From Diaporthe sp. PMI_573 (lineage: Eukaryota; Ascomycota; Sordariomycetes; Diaporthales; Diaporthaceae): 64,000 nucleotides of DNA. The stretch covers positions 124,001-188,000 of the forward strand of contig JAJTUP010000055.1 of the NCBI GenBank assembly GCA_021399435.1, written 5' to 3'. The notes beneath the pieces are model-generated. The model saw nothing but the letters and a program-made list of their open reading frames with translations. It did no database searches and was not told the origin of the DNA. Position 1 is the stretch's first letter. The number at the start of each line of letters is the position of its first letter. Positions 1-11,241 of the stretch are shown here, piece by piece. Both the position numbers and the translations under genes were made by a program.

Positions 1-1412
1 CGTCGGGGCCCAGAGCTGCGGCCCGTTTTCTACTGTGCACTGTGTAAACTAAACTGCCTTTCCATCAAGGTTCCCCGAGCGAGTTTGAGGGAAGCACCGA
101 CGCGGCGGTACAACACCGTTAGTTACCACGACCGTTTTTCCCACCTGGCTTGTTCTTAGGCTGGACCTACCGACTGGTCTAGCACCCGCTGTGTGTCTGG
201 CTGCAGGAGACGGGGCCAGAGGTGATGACGCACCATCTTTGATTTCTAAGCCCGGACAGGAACACCGGAAGTCGGTCCTCACCTATTGGATGACAGCCAC
301 ACCTCCCCCCAACCTGCACTCGCGGCCCCTATCAGCGCCCGTGCTCGCCCTCCCAAACCCGTGCTCGTCCCCTGAGCTTGCAGAAGCCTCGAACCAATCC
401 CGACCACGCGGTGCGCTAGGCTGTTCGGGAAACGCAGGCTTGCAAGGCGCACAATAAATCATTATGCAGCCCGGCACCATGCTGTGTTTCCCGTAGCTGC
501 CGTTGTTCCACACCTCGGTGTCGACGGCGCTTGCTATCCTCCGTCCTGGATTATATAAGCTCAGACTCTCCCCTCCCTCTCCCCGCGCAAGGTGATCCTG
601 CCTCCCGAGCCGCGTGATATTGAAACGTCCCACGTGTGCCGCAGGCATTAAGTTTTTCTCACTCCACGGTTTGATAGGCCTGATCCGGTTCTAGATCCCC
701 GTGGCTGTCGACAAAACCCGATCTAACCGTAACATACTTTGGGCATCACGACCTTGGATGCGGGCGGTCGAGGTCTGATTACCACCTAGGTGTCCCATGT
801 CGGACTCACTGGGACACCCACCCGGCTGAGAGGAAATGGGGAAAACATGCCGTCTCCCCCGGTGGAATCGCATCCGTCTTGCTCTAGGATGTAAGCTTTA
901 TTTGTCCTGGGGACAACCAAGCGTAATTCCGTCGAGGCGGATTCCTAGCATCGGACAAGGTGGGCAAAGAAACATGTCCACTGAGTCTCGTGGATGGTGC
1001 TATCCCCAGTATCACAATACAGCAACGCGAACGTCCACTGCTTCATGGCGGGCGGCCCCTTCGGCCACCTGGGCCACCGCACTGGCCACGCCAGTGAGCT
1101 CCTGATGAACGGGCTGACAGCAGGCGACCTCGGTGCCTGGATCTGATGTTTGACTGAGTGTGTCTTGTAATCAAATTGCTGTCGATGAACCACGGGGAAC
1201 AGCACTCGGCCTCAAAACCAGGACGTTGGAAGAGGCAGGAATCGCCTTTCGAAACAGATCCGATAACCTGGAGCCTGCCATTGTAGAACCCTTTTCCAAT
1301 TGACACCAATCTGCTGCTTTGGCAACCCTCCCGGGCCGGAACTCCATCCAAGATAACAACAACCCATGTTTTGTACAAGTAATCATAAGTGGTCTCATGC
1401 CGTGCGCCCCAT
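1..1412. other. Left-edge stretch, no gene recognised
   Basis: Several ORFs of 60-140 codons occur on both strands, but none has a recognisable domain or a convincing exon structure. Many begin at non-ATG codons. The stretch lies downstream of the ferrochelatase stop. It may hold that gene's 3' UTR and part of a neighbour beyond the window edge. Confidence 0.5.
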
Positions 1413-2791
<1,379 letters not shown>

Positions 2792-3635
2792 TGCGGCGGC
2801 TGCTTGGGTCGAGCTGTCAGAAGCCGAGGAGCAATTTGAAAAGTACAGATAGGTTGAATATCGGGAGTTTGAACGGAAACCCGCGATCTCCAAATCGCCC
2901 GAGGTCTTTGCCGATCCCTAGCTCTGGGCCAGCAATTGATGACGGGTATGTCATCTAGGACCCGGACCCATGTGTGCTGTGACGCTAACAGTAAGCTTGT
3001 ACAGGGTTTCCCTCCCCCCCCCCCCACAGCATATTCTGACGAATCGCGTGGTTTTCTCGGTCTTGGCAGTCCTGGGATATGGACAACGAGGAAGCACACA
3101 ATTGTAGAATAAACACAGGAATGTCCATCCTACTCGTGGAATTTCTTGTATTCATAGAGGCTCAATCGGAAGGGGATCAATATATTTCTTTTCGGACGGG
3201 TCGCAGCCAGCCTCCCCTCGTCTTACGTCGTTGCCGCCGAGTGAACACGTCTTACAAAAGCGCAGCAGGTAGTAGCCGCTCTGCCCTCCATGACAATGTT
3301 GTAGCCCGCGATTGGGTGGATAGCATGCATGCACGCATTGGAGCGATAGGTGTTATGGAGGATTATACCTGATCCCACCTCGAGGAGATGCCTCCAAGAT
3401 GAGGGAGGTGGATGGAAACCAGGAGTGGTCTGTTGGCTGCAATAATTGTACTGATGATCGATCGTCTAGCGCGGATGCGCTCTGTCGCCGACCAGCCAAC
3501 CCTTTCATCTTGAGGCAACATCCTTTCGCTCGCCCTTCCTAAATCCAGCCCCTTGGCAAGCCAGTGTTGTGAGACGCATGGCTTATCCCAACCACTGATC
3601 GTCTTACAAATTATGCCAGTCCTGTAATGGCATCT
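2792..3635. other. Intergenic, hem15 promoter side and CK1-like gene 3' side
   Basis: No gene seen. It holds the upstream region of ferrochelatase, with a run of 12 C (after cct) near 3014-3025, and the 3' flank of the kinase gene. Short ORFs here have no recognisable features. Confidence 0.5.
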
Positions 3636-4827
3636 TCAACAGTTCCGACCACTCTTGGAGATCTGCCTTAATCTCGGTCGGAGATTTCGTGTTCCGCCTT
3701 TACTGTCTGGGATTGGCTTCATATCTCTCAACCTTCTCTTCTTCAGCTTCGTTGATGGTGTCGGTCGCTTGTGACCCCCGTGAATCTCATTAAACCTCTT
3801 CTCTGTCCAGTCAAAAATGTTGTCGTACTTGTATCCCCTAGCCCGGCTTACATCGCGGAAAAGCTTTCGAAGATAAGCGTAGTTGGGCTTCTCTTCAAAA
3901 CGTAACGATCGGGTGTAGTTGATGTACGTAGCGAACTCTTCGGGAAGGTCCTCGCAAAGGTTTTCGCCTGATAAGCTCATCTTCGAGTTCTTGACCAGCT
4001 CGTTCTTCTCCTTGTCGTTCGCAGCCTTCATGCCTTGCCATGGCAGCGAGCCACGGGCAAGATATACAAAGACGTACCCAAGAGACTCCATATCATCTCC
4101 CCAAGACTGTTCTGTTCCAAGCTTTAGCAGAAGATGCGGGGGGGGCTTTGATAGAATACTTACCTCGTCCGTTGTGATTGTTAATGCTTGCATATCGGGT
4201 GGTTCCGCAAAAAGGATGGCTTTCATACCGCTTGTCTTCCTCAGCAAGCCAATATTCTTTAGCCAGACCGAAGTCAATAATGTGTAGTATGTTTCCCTGC
4301 TTGCCTAGACCCATCAAGAAATTATCCGGCTTGATATCGCGGTGCAGGATGTCTTTGGAATGAATGTACTCGAGACGAGAAATGGCCTGGTTGGCGACGA
4401 GGAGAACGGTCTTGAGCGAGAGCTTCCGATCGCAGTAGTTCAAGAGATCCTCAAGCGACGGACCAAGGATGTCGTGGATGAGGACGTTAAAGGTGCACTC
4501 CTGTCCAAACCACCGGACGCGCGGTATTCCCACTCCACCGGATAACGCTTTATACGTGTCTCTCTCATCTTCGAGGAATCGGGGATCTTTTCGGACGCTC
4601 GTAAGTTTGATAGCGACCTCATCGCCAGACTGAAGGTCGGTTCCTGCTCAAGTAAGCCGCAGTCCTGGGCGATGGTCGGTGGACATACCGGAATAGACCA
4701 AGCCGAAGCCTCCCTCGCCAATCTTCCGATCAACACGATATCTGTCGTCGATGAGAATATCCTGGATGAACCATATAATCAGCGATGAATCCTGTGTATA
4801 CGGGTGTTTGGGCGCTTGTACCTTCAT
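3636..4827 (-). CDS. Divergent casein kinase 1-like protein kinase
   Basis: Ser/Thr kinase of the CK1 family, 364 residues. Exons are 4827-4689, 4643-4164 and 4111-3636, with introns of 45 and 52 bp. Seen in order: glycine loop GEGGFG (~37-42), VAIK lysine 59, HRDIKPDN with catalytic Asp149, DFG Asp170, a CK1-type RYASINNH segment after the activation loop, DDMESLGYV and LPWQGMKA, then a basic tail rich in K/R. All catalytic residues are present. It differs from the highly conserved Hrr25-type CK1 across the activation loop and tail, so it is more likely an accessory paralogue than the housekeeping copy. The first 25 codons are uncertain: a 60 bp in-frame intron just after the second codon (GTACAAG...ATCCAG) would give a shorter N-terminus. 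It is divergent from the frame-broken gene at 5013, with 185 bp between the two starts. Confidence 0.85.
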
Positions 4828-5012
4828 CTTGATGAATGTTCATGTTTTACGAAGTTTGAGGCCGCCACCTTGGCGCCTGGAGCTTGATGGCTGGCTACCC
4901 CACCTCGGGCAGCTGCTTCCTAGCCAAACCAACACACCTCGTGCTTGAGGCGTACAGAGCCCTTCTTTAAAACATCCCGCTCGCTCGCTGTCTAGGCACG
5001 CGATTGCCGGTC
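4828..5012. promoter_or_regulatory. 185 bp divergent promoter region
   Basis: Short gap between the CK1-like start (minus) and the first ATG of the PD-(D/E)XK-like pseudogene (plus). Any promoters of the two genes must lie here and may share elements. No TATA box stands out. The functional assignment is inference from position. Confidence 0.4.
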
Positions 5013-6796
5013 ATGGCGGGACCTCAGAAACGGAAGAGACAGCGAGCAGACGACCTTCCACAGGAGCAACCTCCAGCCCAAGAAGACCAAGTCGAGGAGG
5101 GAACGTCGCAGGGACTGGAACTTCCCGCCAGATTTCTACGATAACATTTCGAGAGTCCGGCTCGCGCCTCTCTCTCTGAGAGAACTCGATCGACGTAACG
5201 AAGCTCGGCCTCCACCGAAGCCCTGTGTGCCTGCTAGCAAGTACTCTACAGACCTTGCAGAGTTTGCGAGAGACGGCGGCCCGGATCTCCATCATCTTCG
5301 AGGGGTGAAACAGTATCGCGATACCTTGTGTCATCGCCCGCTAACGTGTCTGTCTTAGTATCCAGCACCTAAGAGTACTCCAACAACAATGGCTGCCAGC
5401 AATTCTTCTCATAGCCGGCACACACAGTGTACTCAGTCGACGAACGCAACGAGCGTCACGTCCAAGAGAAGGTCGTCCGCCTATGATGTTGATTTTGAAC
5501 AGTATCTCGTTGATCACAATATATACCCCAACCAATACGACCATGCGGACAATCGTTTAACCCCTGAACCTGGAAATATCAATGAGATTAGACAGAGATT
5601 GGCTGTCCCTAGGGCTTCGTTGTCGCCATCACGCTTTTCTAAATCACACTTTCGTGACTTCATACGTAAGAACGCAAGAGTTATCTCCGAAGGAAAAGTT
5701 ATGAGCAGGATTCTACCTGTAATTACTGGCGACCCCGATATACCAAATAAAGAGAACCTAAGGTTTAGCAACCTCGACTCGATTACAGGAGGAACAACAG
5801 TTGCCGCGCAGCCTGACTTCTATGACGGAGCTCGTCCTGAAGACCTCCATGAGGAAGTCAGGACACGGCTGAACAAGACCATTATACCTACAAAGCATGC
5901 CGGTGCCCCAGTCGCGCCGAACTTCTTTCTAGAGGCCAAGGCTCCAAGTGGAGGTGCAGATGTCGCGCGACGACAGGCATGTCTTGACGGAGCAGCGGAC
6001 GTATGACGGCAATACCTACGCGTTCAGCTCAATTTTCCACACCGTAACCAGCACCCTTCAGCTTTACGCCCACCACATGACCGCGCCGACCCCTCCTGGT
6101 GGACAGCCGGACTACCACATGACTAAGGTCAAAAGCTATGATATGACTGGTGATTATGAGACTTTCGTCGCTGGAGCTGGTGCATTTAGGAACCTAAGGG
6201 AGTTGGCGAAAGAGCATCGCGATGCGCTCATCCTGTCAGCCAATGCGAAATCCAGACGCCATGGTCGATCCAAATCGACCGGAACTAGAGCGCCACAAGA
6301 GGCAGCACCGAGTCCCGATGTGCTGGGTTATGCTACCCAAGACGTCAATGAGGAGCACACTCTTCCCGGGTATCTCTACCCTGAGGACGACCAGCAAGAC
6401 CAAAGCCAGGCATCTATGCCATATGATGCTCTAGCAGATCCTCAAACCAGCATCACAACGAGTTTCACGTCGAGCTTCACCAGCTGCGAGACCCATCCCA
6501 AACACACTGGAGATTCGGATAGTTCTCCGGCAAGTACTGATCGGAAGAAGCGTGACTCGACGGAACACAAAGCTAGTCATCATACAGCTGGCCCAACGCA
6601 TCGGAGCGGGAGTGAAAAGAAAGACCACAGGAGCGGGAGGAAGAGCAGGCCAGCTGGCAGTGACTGGGAGTGGGACGATGACATGAGAGAGTACAAATGG
6701 TGGAAAAAGACCCGATGGGAATACTGGGATGAAGAGAGTCAGTCTAGGAAGTATTTCGACGGTAAGAAATGGAAATGGGTAACAAGTCGCGGCTAA
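5013..6796 (+). pseudogene. PD-(D/E)XK nuclease-like fungal protein, two frame breaks
   Basis: This resembles a fungal family of uncharacterised proteins with a PD-(D/E)XK-like fold (I believe the DUF7924 type; name from memory). The ATG at 5013 opens MAGPQKRKRQRADD, but the conserved continuation (PKKTKSRRERRRDWNFPPDF) is in the next frame from about 5074. That frame runs to a clean 54 bp intron (5305-5358, GCTAAC branch) and on from 5359. It carries PDFYDGA (~5809) and FFLEAK (~5923), matching the D...ExK metal-binding pattern, then ARRQACLDGA. It stops at 6004, while the homologous continuation RTYDGNTYAFSS is in a third frame running to 6796. No intron bridges the second break without a stop. 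At that break about 15-20 codons expected in the family also seem missing, which suggests a deletion. The C-terminal part is charged, ending in a Trp/Lys-rich tail. The shorter 5389-6006 or 5948-6796 ORFs could still be expressed. Confidence 0.65.
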
Positions 6797-7147
6797 TGGG
6801 GATGTCATTCCTGGCTAGAGGTAGCTAAAGACAGATGTTCGTGCTTCGCGAGCACTTATACGATTGGAGCTTTAATTTGAGAAATTGCAAATCATTTTAT
6901 CTTGTCATGATGTTGTTTTACACTGGTGATGCTATGGCCAGCATTTTCTGGGTGAACCCATCAGAGATCCCCCTGGGAGAAAGGTATCTTATGCCTATCC
7001 ATCGACCTCTCGTTATCGATCGAGGTGCGGCAATCGCCTAAACAACGCTCACGCGTGCCTGTTAGGTAATGAAGAAAACTAGACGAGGATGGTGAGGAGA
7101 GTAGCTCTCAACCTAATAAGGGCACTGTCATGAACACAGCTTACAAA
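6797..7147. other. Intergenic, nothing recognised
   Basis: Short ORFs only. The stretch separates the frame-broken nuclease-like gene from the F-box-like relic. The 68-codon ORF 6835-7041 has no recognisable features. Confidence 0.4.
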
Positions 7148-7535
7148 GATCCTTTGACCCATACCTGGTCAGACCTACAGAACATCCATCTCCGGCAACT
7201 TTCCATTAATGGAACAGATGTCGTCTCTTTCATCAGCAGGCATCAGCGGTCACTACACTTGATTATCCTCGAGAACTTTTAAGATTCCATGCAGTATGGT
7301 CCAAGCCCTGCGATTGATGCCCAGTCTGAAGCTACAGAAGTTTGAGATCACTCATAACACACCCATTTGCTTCAAGGTGGTTGCTGCTCAGCATTTACTC
7401 CCAAGCTACATCAATGAGAAAGATTGCGAGGAGGTACCTGATAAGTCAGCAGGAGGTCGGGAGGCTTATGGGGCAGAACTGGTAGGGTTGAGGCCGCAAA
7501 CCCAGATTCGGGATTCGTGGAAGCCGACACCCTGA
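7148..7535 (+). pseudogene. F-box/LRR-type protein relic
   Basis: In one frame the DNA reads THTWSDLQNIHLRQLSI, then DVVSFISRHQRSL and LIILENF, and stops at a TAA near 7279. In the next frame, from 7296, it continues VQALRLMPSLKLQKFEIT and ends at 7535. Together these look like the leucine-rich C-terminal half typical of fungal F-box proteins (a 'xxFLxRHxxTLRxLxLxNxxL...VLxALRxMPxL' pattern). One stop and at least one frame change break it, and no N-terminal F-box is visible upstream. Assignment is by pattern only; the hit is short and moderately convincing. Confidence 0.45.
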
Positions 7536-8258
7536 CAATGGCTGCAGATGGGACATAAATGTGGCGCGGCACAGACCTGCTGTGTGGGTCGCGCCGATAG
7601 GTACAGAGTACCTAGGAGCGCCGAGGCCGCTCACTGTCGGGACCGCCAAAAGCGGCGGCACGCGCCAGCCAAATGCGGCGGCACCAACAGCGGTTTCTCG
7701 CTTTAATCTGTAAAAATGTCCCCGTCTAGCCGTCTAGGCCGCCCAAAATGTCTTTTTGTTCCCATCTGGCCGTCTAGCGAGAAAAGAAAAACAGAAAAAA
7801 GACGACCCAGCCGCGAGTTATACCCGAAGCCTTTGCACATAAAAAGAGGGGGCTTATTTTGGTGGGTTTTTCGCACAAGGTGCTTAAATCGTAACAACTT
7901 TATAATTATTGCCCGGGACCACGCCGCTATACTACACCGGCTTTATTAGCATATTACGTGACCAGGCGCCCTCGCGACCCTTGGACGAATAGCTCCCAGG
8001 GCCCGTCAGAAAGAAGCTGCAGCCTCCCGAATCGCCTGCTCTGCCATTGGATGCAGCTCCCTTGAGATGACCTAACTTGCAGGTACCCCCCTGTAGAAAG
8101 GCGTCTGCCTAGCTACGCGCGCCAGACGCGGTGGGTGCCTAAGTTGCGATACATGCCTCGACTGACTCCCTTTGGGACTCCTTTCCACCAGCAACTGATG
8201 TCGGACTTCCACCTCGATTAGACCATGTACTGATATCGTCCAACATCCGCGAGAAATC
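7536..8258. other. AT-richer stretch, possible decayed element
   Basis: No gene seen. Segment 7700-7960 has an A/T-richer composition than its surroundings and contains two near-copies of a 'ccgtctag' word (7725-7760). It could be an old transposon remnant, but no terminal repeats or transposase fragments were found. The right part is the ku70 promoter region. Confidence 0.35.
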
Positions 8259-10352
8259 ATGGCCTGGAATCCCGACGAAAACCAGCGGCGGGCAGAGGAA
8301 GACGATGGCGATGAGGAGCTTGGTGAGAACGTAGGTGCATCCTAGGATTTTACTATCACATTTTCAGCACTAACGGTAGAGCAGGAATACAAGGCACAAA
8401 AGGATGCTGTGCTCTTCGCCATTGATGTTAGCGAGTCGACGTTGCAGACGCCGCCTGCCTCTGGCTCCAAGAAGGACGATGCAGACAGCATCGTGACGGC
8501 AGCATTGAAGACCGCCTCCCAACTCATGCAACAGCGTATTATCTCGCAGCCAAAAGACATGATGGGCGTTTTGTTCTTCGGCACGGAGAAGACCAAGATC
8601 CGTGACCTGGTCGGCGACAAGCTTGACCCTTACAAGAACTGCTATCTTCAGGTCGACCTCGACGTGCCTTCTGCAGATGACGTGAGGGCCCTGAAGGACA
8701 TGGCCGAGACTGGCAAAGACCCGAACGGTATCCTCAAGCCAGCCAATAAGGCAGTTTCTGTTTACCACATGCTGAATTGTGCAAACCAAACCCTCATGAC
8801 AAACGCCCCCAATTTTGGTTCGCGGAGGTTGTTCATCATCACAGACAATGATGACCCGCACGCGGGAGACAAGCGGGAGCGCGAGATGGCGGTCGTGCGC
8901 GCCAAAGATCTGTTCGATCTTGGTGTCACTGTCGAATTGTTCCCCGTCAGCCGGCAGGGACAGAACTTTGACTTGAACAAGTTCTACACTGTGAGTCTTA
9001 CGGTCAATGGCCGACATAGAAATCCGCCACATCCATGCTGACAAGCCCAGGACATCATCTACCGTGATCCTTTTGCCGTAACGGACCCCGAAAACCCAGA
9101 TGAGATCAAGACTCTCAAGACCGGGGATGGCATTTCTCTGCTGAACTCTTTGATTTCCAACATAAACGCCAAACAGACTCCCAAACGTGCCTACTTCTCC
9201 AAGATGCCCCTCCACCTTGCTCCAGGGCTATCTATCTCCGTCAATGGCTACCTCATTCTCCATAAGCAGGCCGTTCAACGAAGTTGTTACATATGGATAG
9301 ACGGCAGGGAAAAGCAGATCGTCCAAGGCCAAGTCATCAAGACGGAGGATGGCTCCATGCGGACTGTGGAGAAAGGCGAACTCAAGAAAGCATACAAGTT
9401 TGGCAGCGGCGGTGATTATGTCTACTTCAAGCCCGAAGAGCTAGAACAGATCAAGCAGTTCGAGGGGAAGTGCTTGCGTATCATCGGTTTCAAACCACGC
9501 TCGATGCTGCCTCCGTGGGCTGCGGTGAAGAAATCCGCGTACATCTTCCCTACCGAGGCAGATGTCGTCGGCTCAACGCGGGTGTTCTCTGCGCTCTGGC
9601 AGAAGTTGCTCGACAGCAAGAAAATGGCGATCGCGTGGTACATTGCACGAAAGAACGCTGTGCCACAGATAGTGGCCATCCTTCCGTCTAGGAATCCGTC
9701 GGACGAGGATTCTGGGACACGATTTCTCCCTGCAGGACTCTGGTTATACCCTCTTCCGTTCGTGGATGACATGCGGGACCTCACGCCTCTGAAAAGCCAG
9801 CCGGTGGTCAGAGCATCCAACGAGTTGGTGGACAAGATGCGAATCATTGTGGAAAACCTGCAGTTGCCGAAGGGCGTGTACGACCCGTCAAGGGTCCCAA
9901 ATCCATCTCTTCAGTGGCACTACCAGGTTCTGCAGGACATAGCGCTCGACGAGACCGTCGAAGCTGACAAGAAGTCTGACCTCACGGTACCCAAGTACAA
10001 GCAGATTAACAAGCGAGTTGGACAGTACCAGGTTGAGCTCAAAGAGATGCTCAAGGCGGAAGCTGCTGCTGTCCTGCAACAGCTAGCTATCAAGAGAGAG
10101 GCAGAGGAGGAGGCAGATGAGGACGAACGTCCCAAAAAGAGGAGCAAGGCTGCGCCAAAGAAGGCGGCTGCTGCTCCTAGCGGCACAACACTTGCAGAGC
10201 TGAAGGCGGCGGTCAACGACGACACGCTGCGGAAGAAGACGGTGGCCGAACTCAGGGAAATCTGTGCCGAAAAGGATCTGGGTAGCACGACAGGCAAGAA
10301 GAAAGCGGATCTGCTGGAGCTGGTTGAGGAGTGGGTTGAGGGAGAGGCTTGA
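8259..10352 (+). CDS. ku70: Ku70, DNA end-binding subunit of NHEJ
   Basis: Ku70 pairs with Ku80 to bind double-strand breaks for non-homologous end joining (mus-51 in Neurospora). Three exons (8259-8330, 8385-8990, 9051-10352) encode 659 residues, usual for fungal Ku70. Seen in order: a short acidic N-terminus, a von Willebrand A-like domain beginning [11 protein letters not shown], the Ku beta-barrel core including RSCYIW and [11 protein letters not shown], the Ku C-terminal arm, a Lys-rich linker ([11 protein letters not shown], nuclear-signal-like) and a SAP domain (TLAELKAAV...[10 protein letters not shown]). Intron 1 was placed at 8331-8384 because the join ELGEN/EYKAQKD matches other fungal Ku70 N-termini and the branch site CACTAAC is perfect. 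An alternative (8323-8367) also stays in frame and adds a few residues. Confidence 0.95.
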
Positions 10353-11241
10353 TGATGGGCAAGGGCTTGACTATGGCTGCCTTGCTGGCTTCACAATGGG
10401 GCATTTCCTGTCTGGGGTGCTATTGTATCAGTACGAAACTGGACATAGAATTCAAGCATCAACTTGTTTTCCATTCATAGCATACCCTTTCCGGCAGTAC
10501 CGTGAAGAGCCGTCGGTCTATATTCTGCAAGTTATGTTCCGCTGTTGGTGGTTAGGATCTTCGAGGGAAACTGCCCCAGCCCGGGGAAGTTAACACTGCA
10601 GCACAAGACTCACGCACATCAGCCCCTCGCGCGCAGAGTACGATGCTTGTTCCGCTCAGAATAGAGGCCAGTATCATTATCACCAGGAGTCGTTCTTTCC
10701 AACATGTCGATGTGTACAACAGGTTTGTAGGAGAGTACAAATCCACCGTATAGGCCAAGCACCTTGGGTGGATATCCCAATGTCTTCTCATGCCTGGTAA
10801 ACTTCTGCCGCTACTTGGAAGTGACCAGAGAGACTCATCCGCGCCTTCCAGGGTCCAGGGTCCAGGGTGACAGGGTGACAGGGAGCGCCTGCAGGGATTC
10901 GCCTGTACTGACCCCAGTCCGCGCTAGTGAACCAACTACAATTCTCCAGCCTTACACTAGGTACCTACCTAACTTATCAACAGAAAGCGGAGCATGCCAT
11001 ACAGTCGCAGTGACCTCCGCGCGCAATGGAAACGCGGAATATCTTTCCTTCGTTCAACCTTTCAACCCACCGCCACCCACGGTTGCGACACGCCTCGCCG
11101 ACATCGACCTGGCCCACTCCCCGGGGCGACGGTCTGCGCAACGTCAACTGCCACTGGGCAATTCGGCGGCGAGGCAGGGCGACGCCACCAATGACCCCCC
11201 TACGAACCTGAACCTCAAACCCCCCCCCCGCAGTCGCAACC
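10353..11241. other. Intergenic between ku70 and the zinc-cluster gene
   Basis: No gene seen. It contains a small tandem array at 10847-10883 (listed separately) and the 5' region of the Zn2Cys6 gene. Small ORFs near 10977-11402 are shadows of that gene's first exon or lack features. Confidence 0.5.
10847..10883. repeat. Small tandem repeat, two unit types
   Basis: Three perfect copies of tccaggg (10847-10867) run straight into two copies of tgacaggg (10868-10883). The shared 'caggg' core suggests slippage from one ancestral unit. Confidence 0.85.

Noticed and set aside
7700..7960. Possible transposon remnant
   Set aside because: No terminal inverted repeats, target duplication or transposase fragments found; kept only as an AT-richer stretch.
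8370..9215. 281-codon ORF on minus over ku70
   Set aside because: Antisense shadow of ku70 exons 2 and 3, running through the intron.
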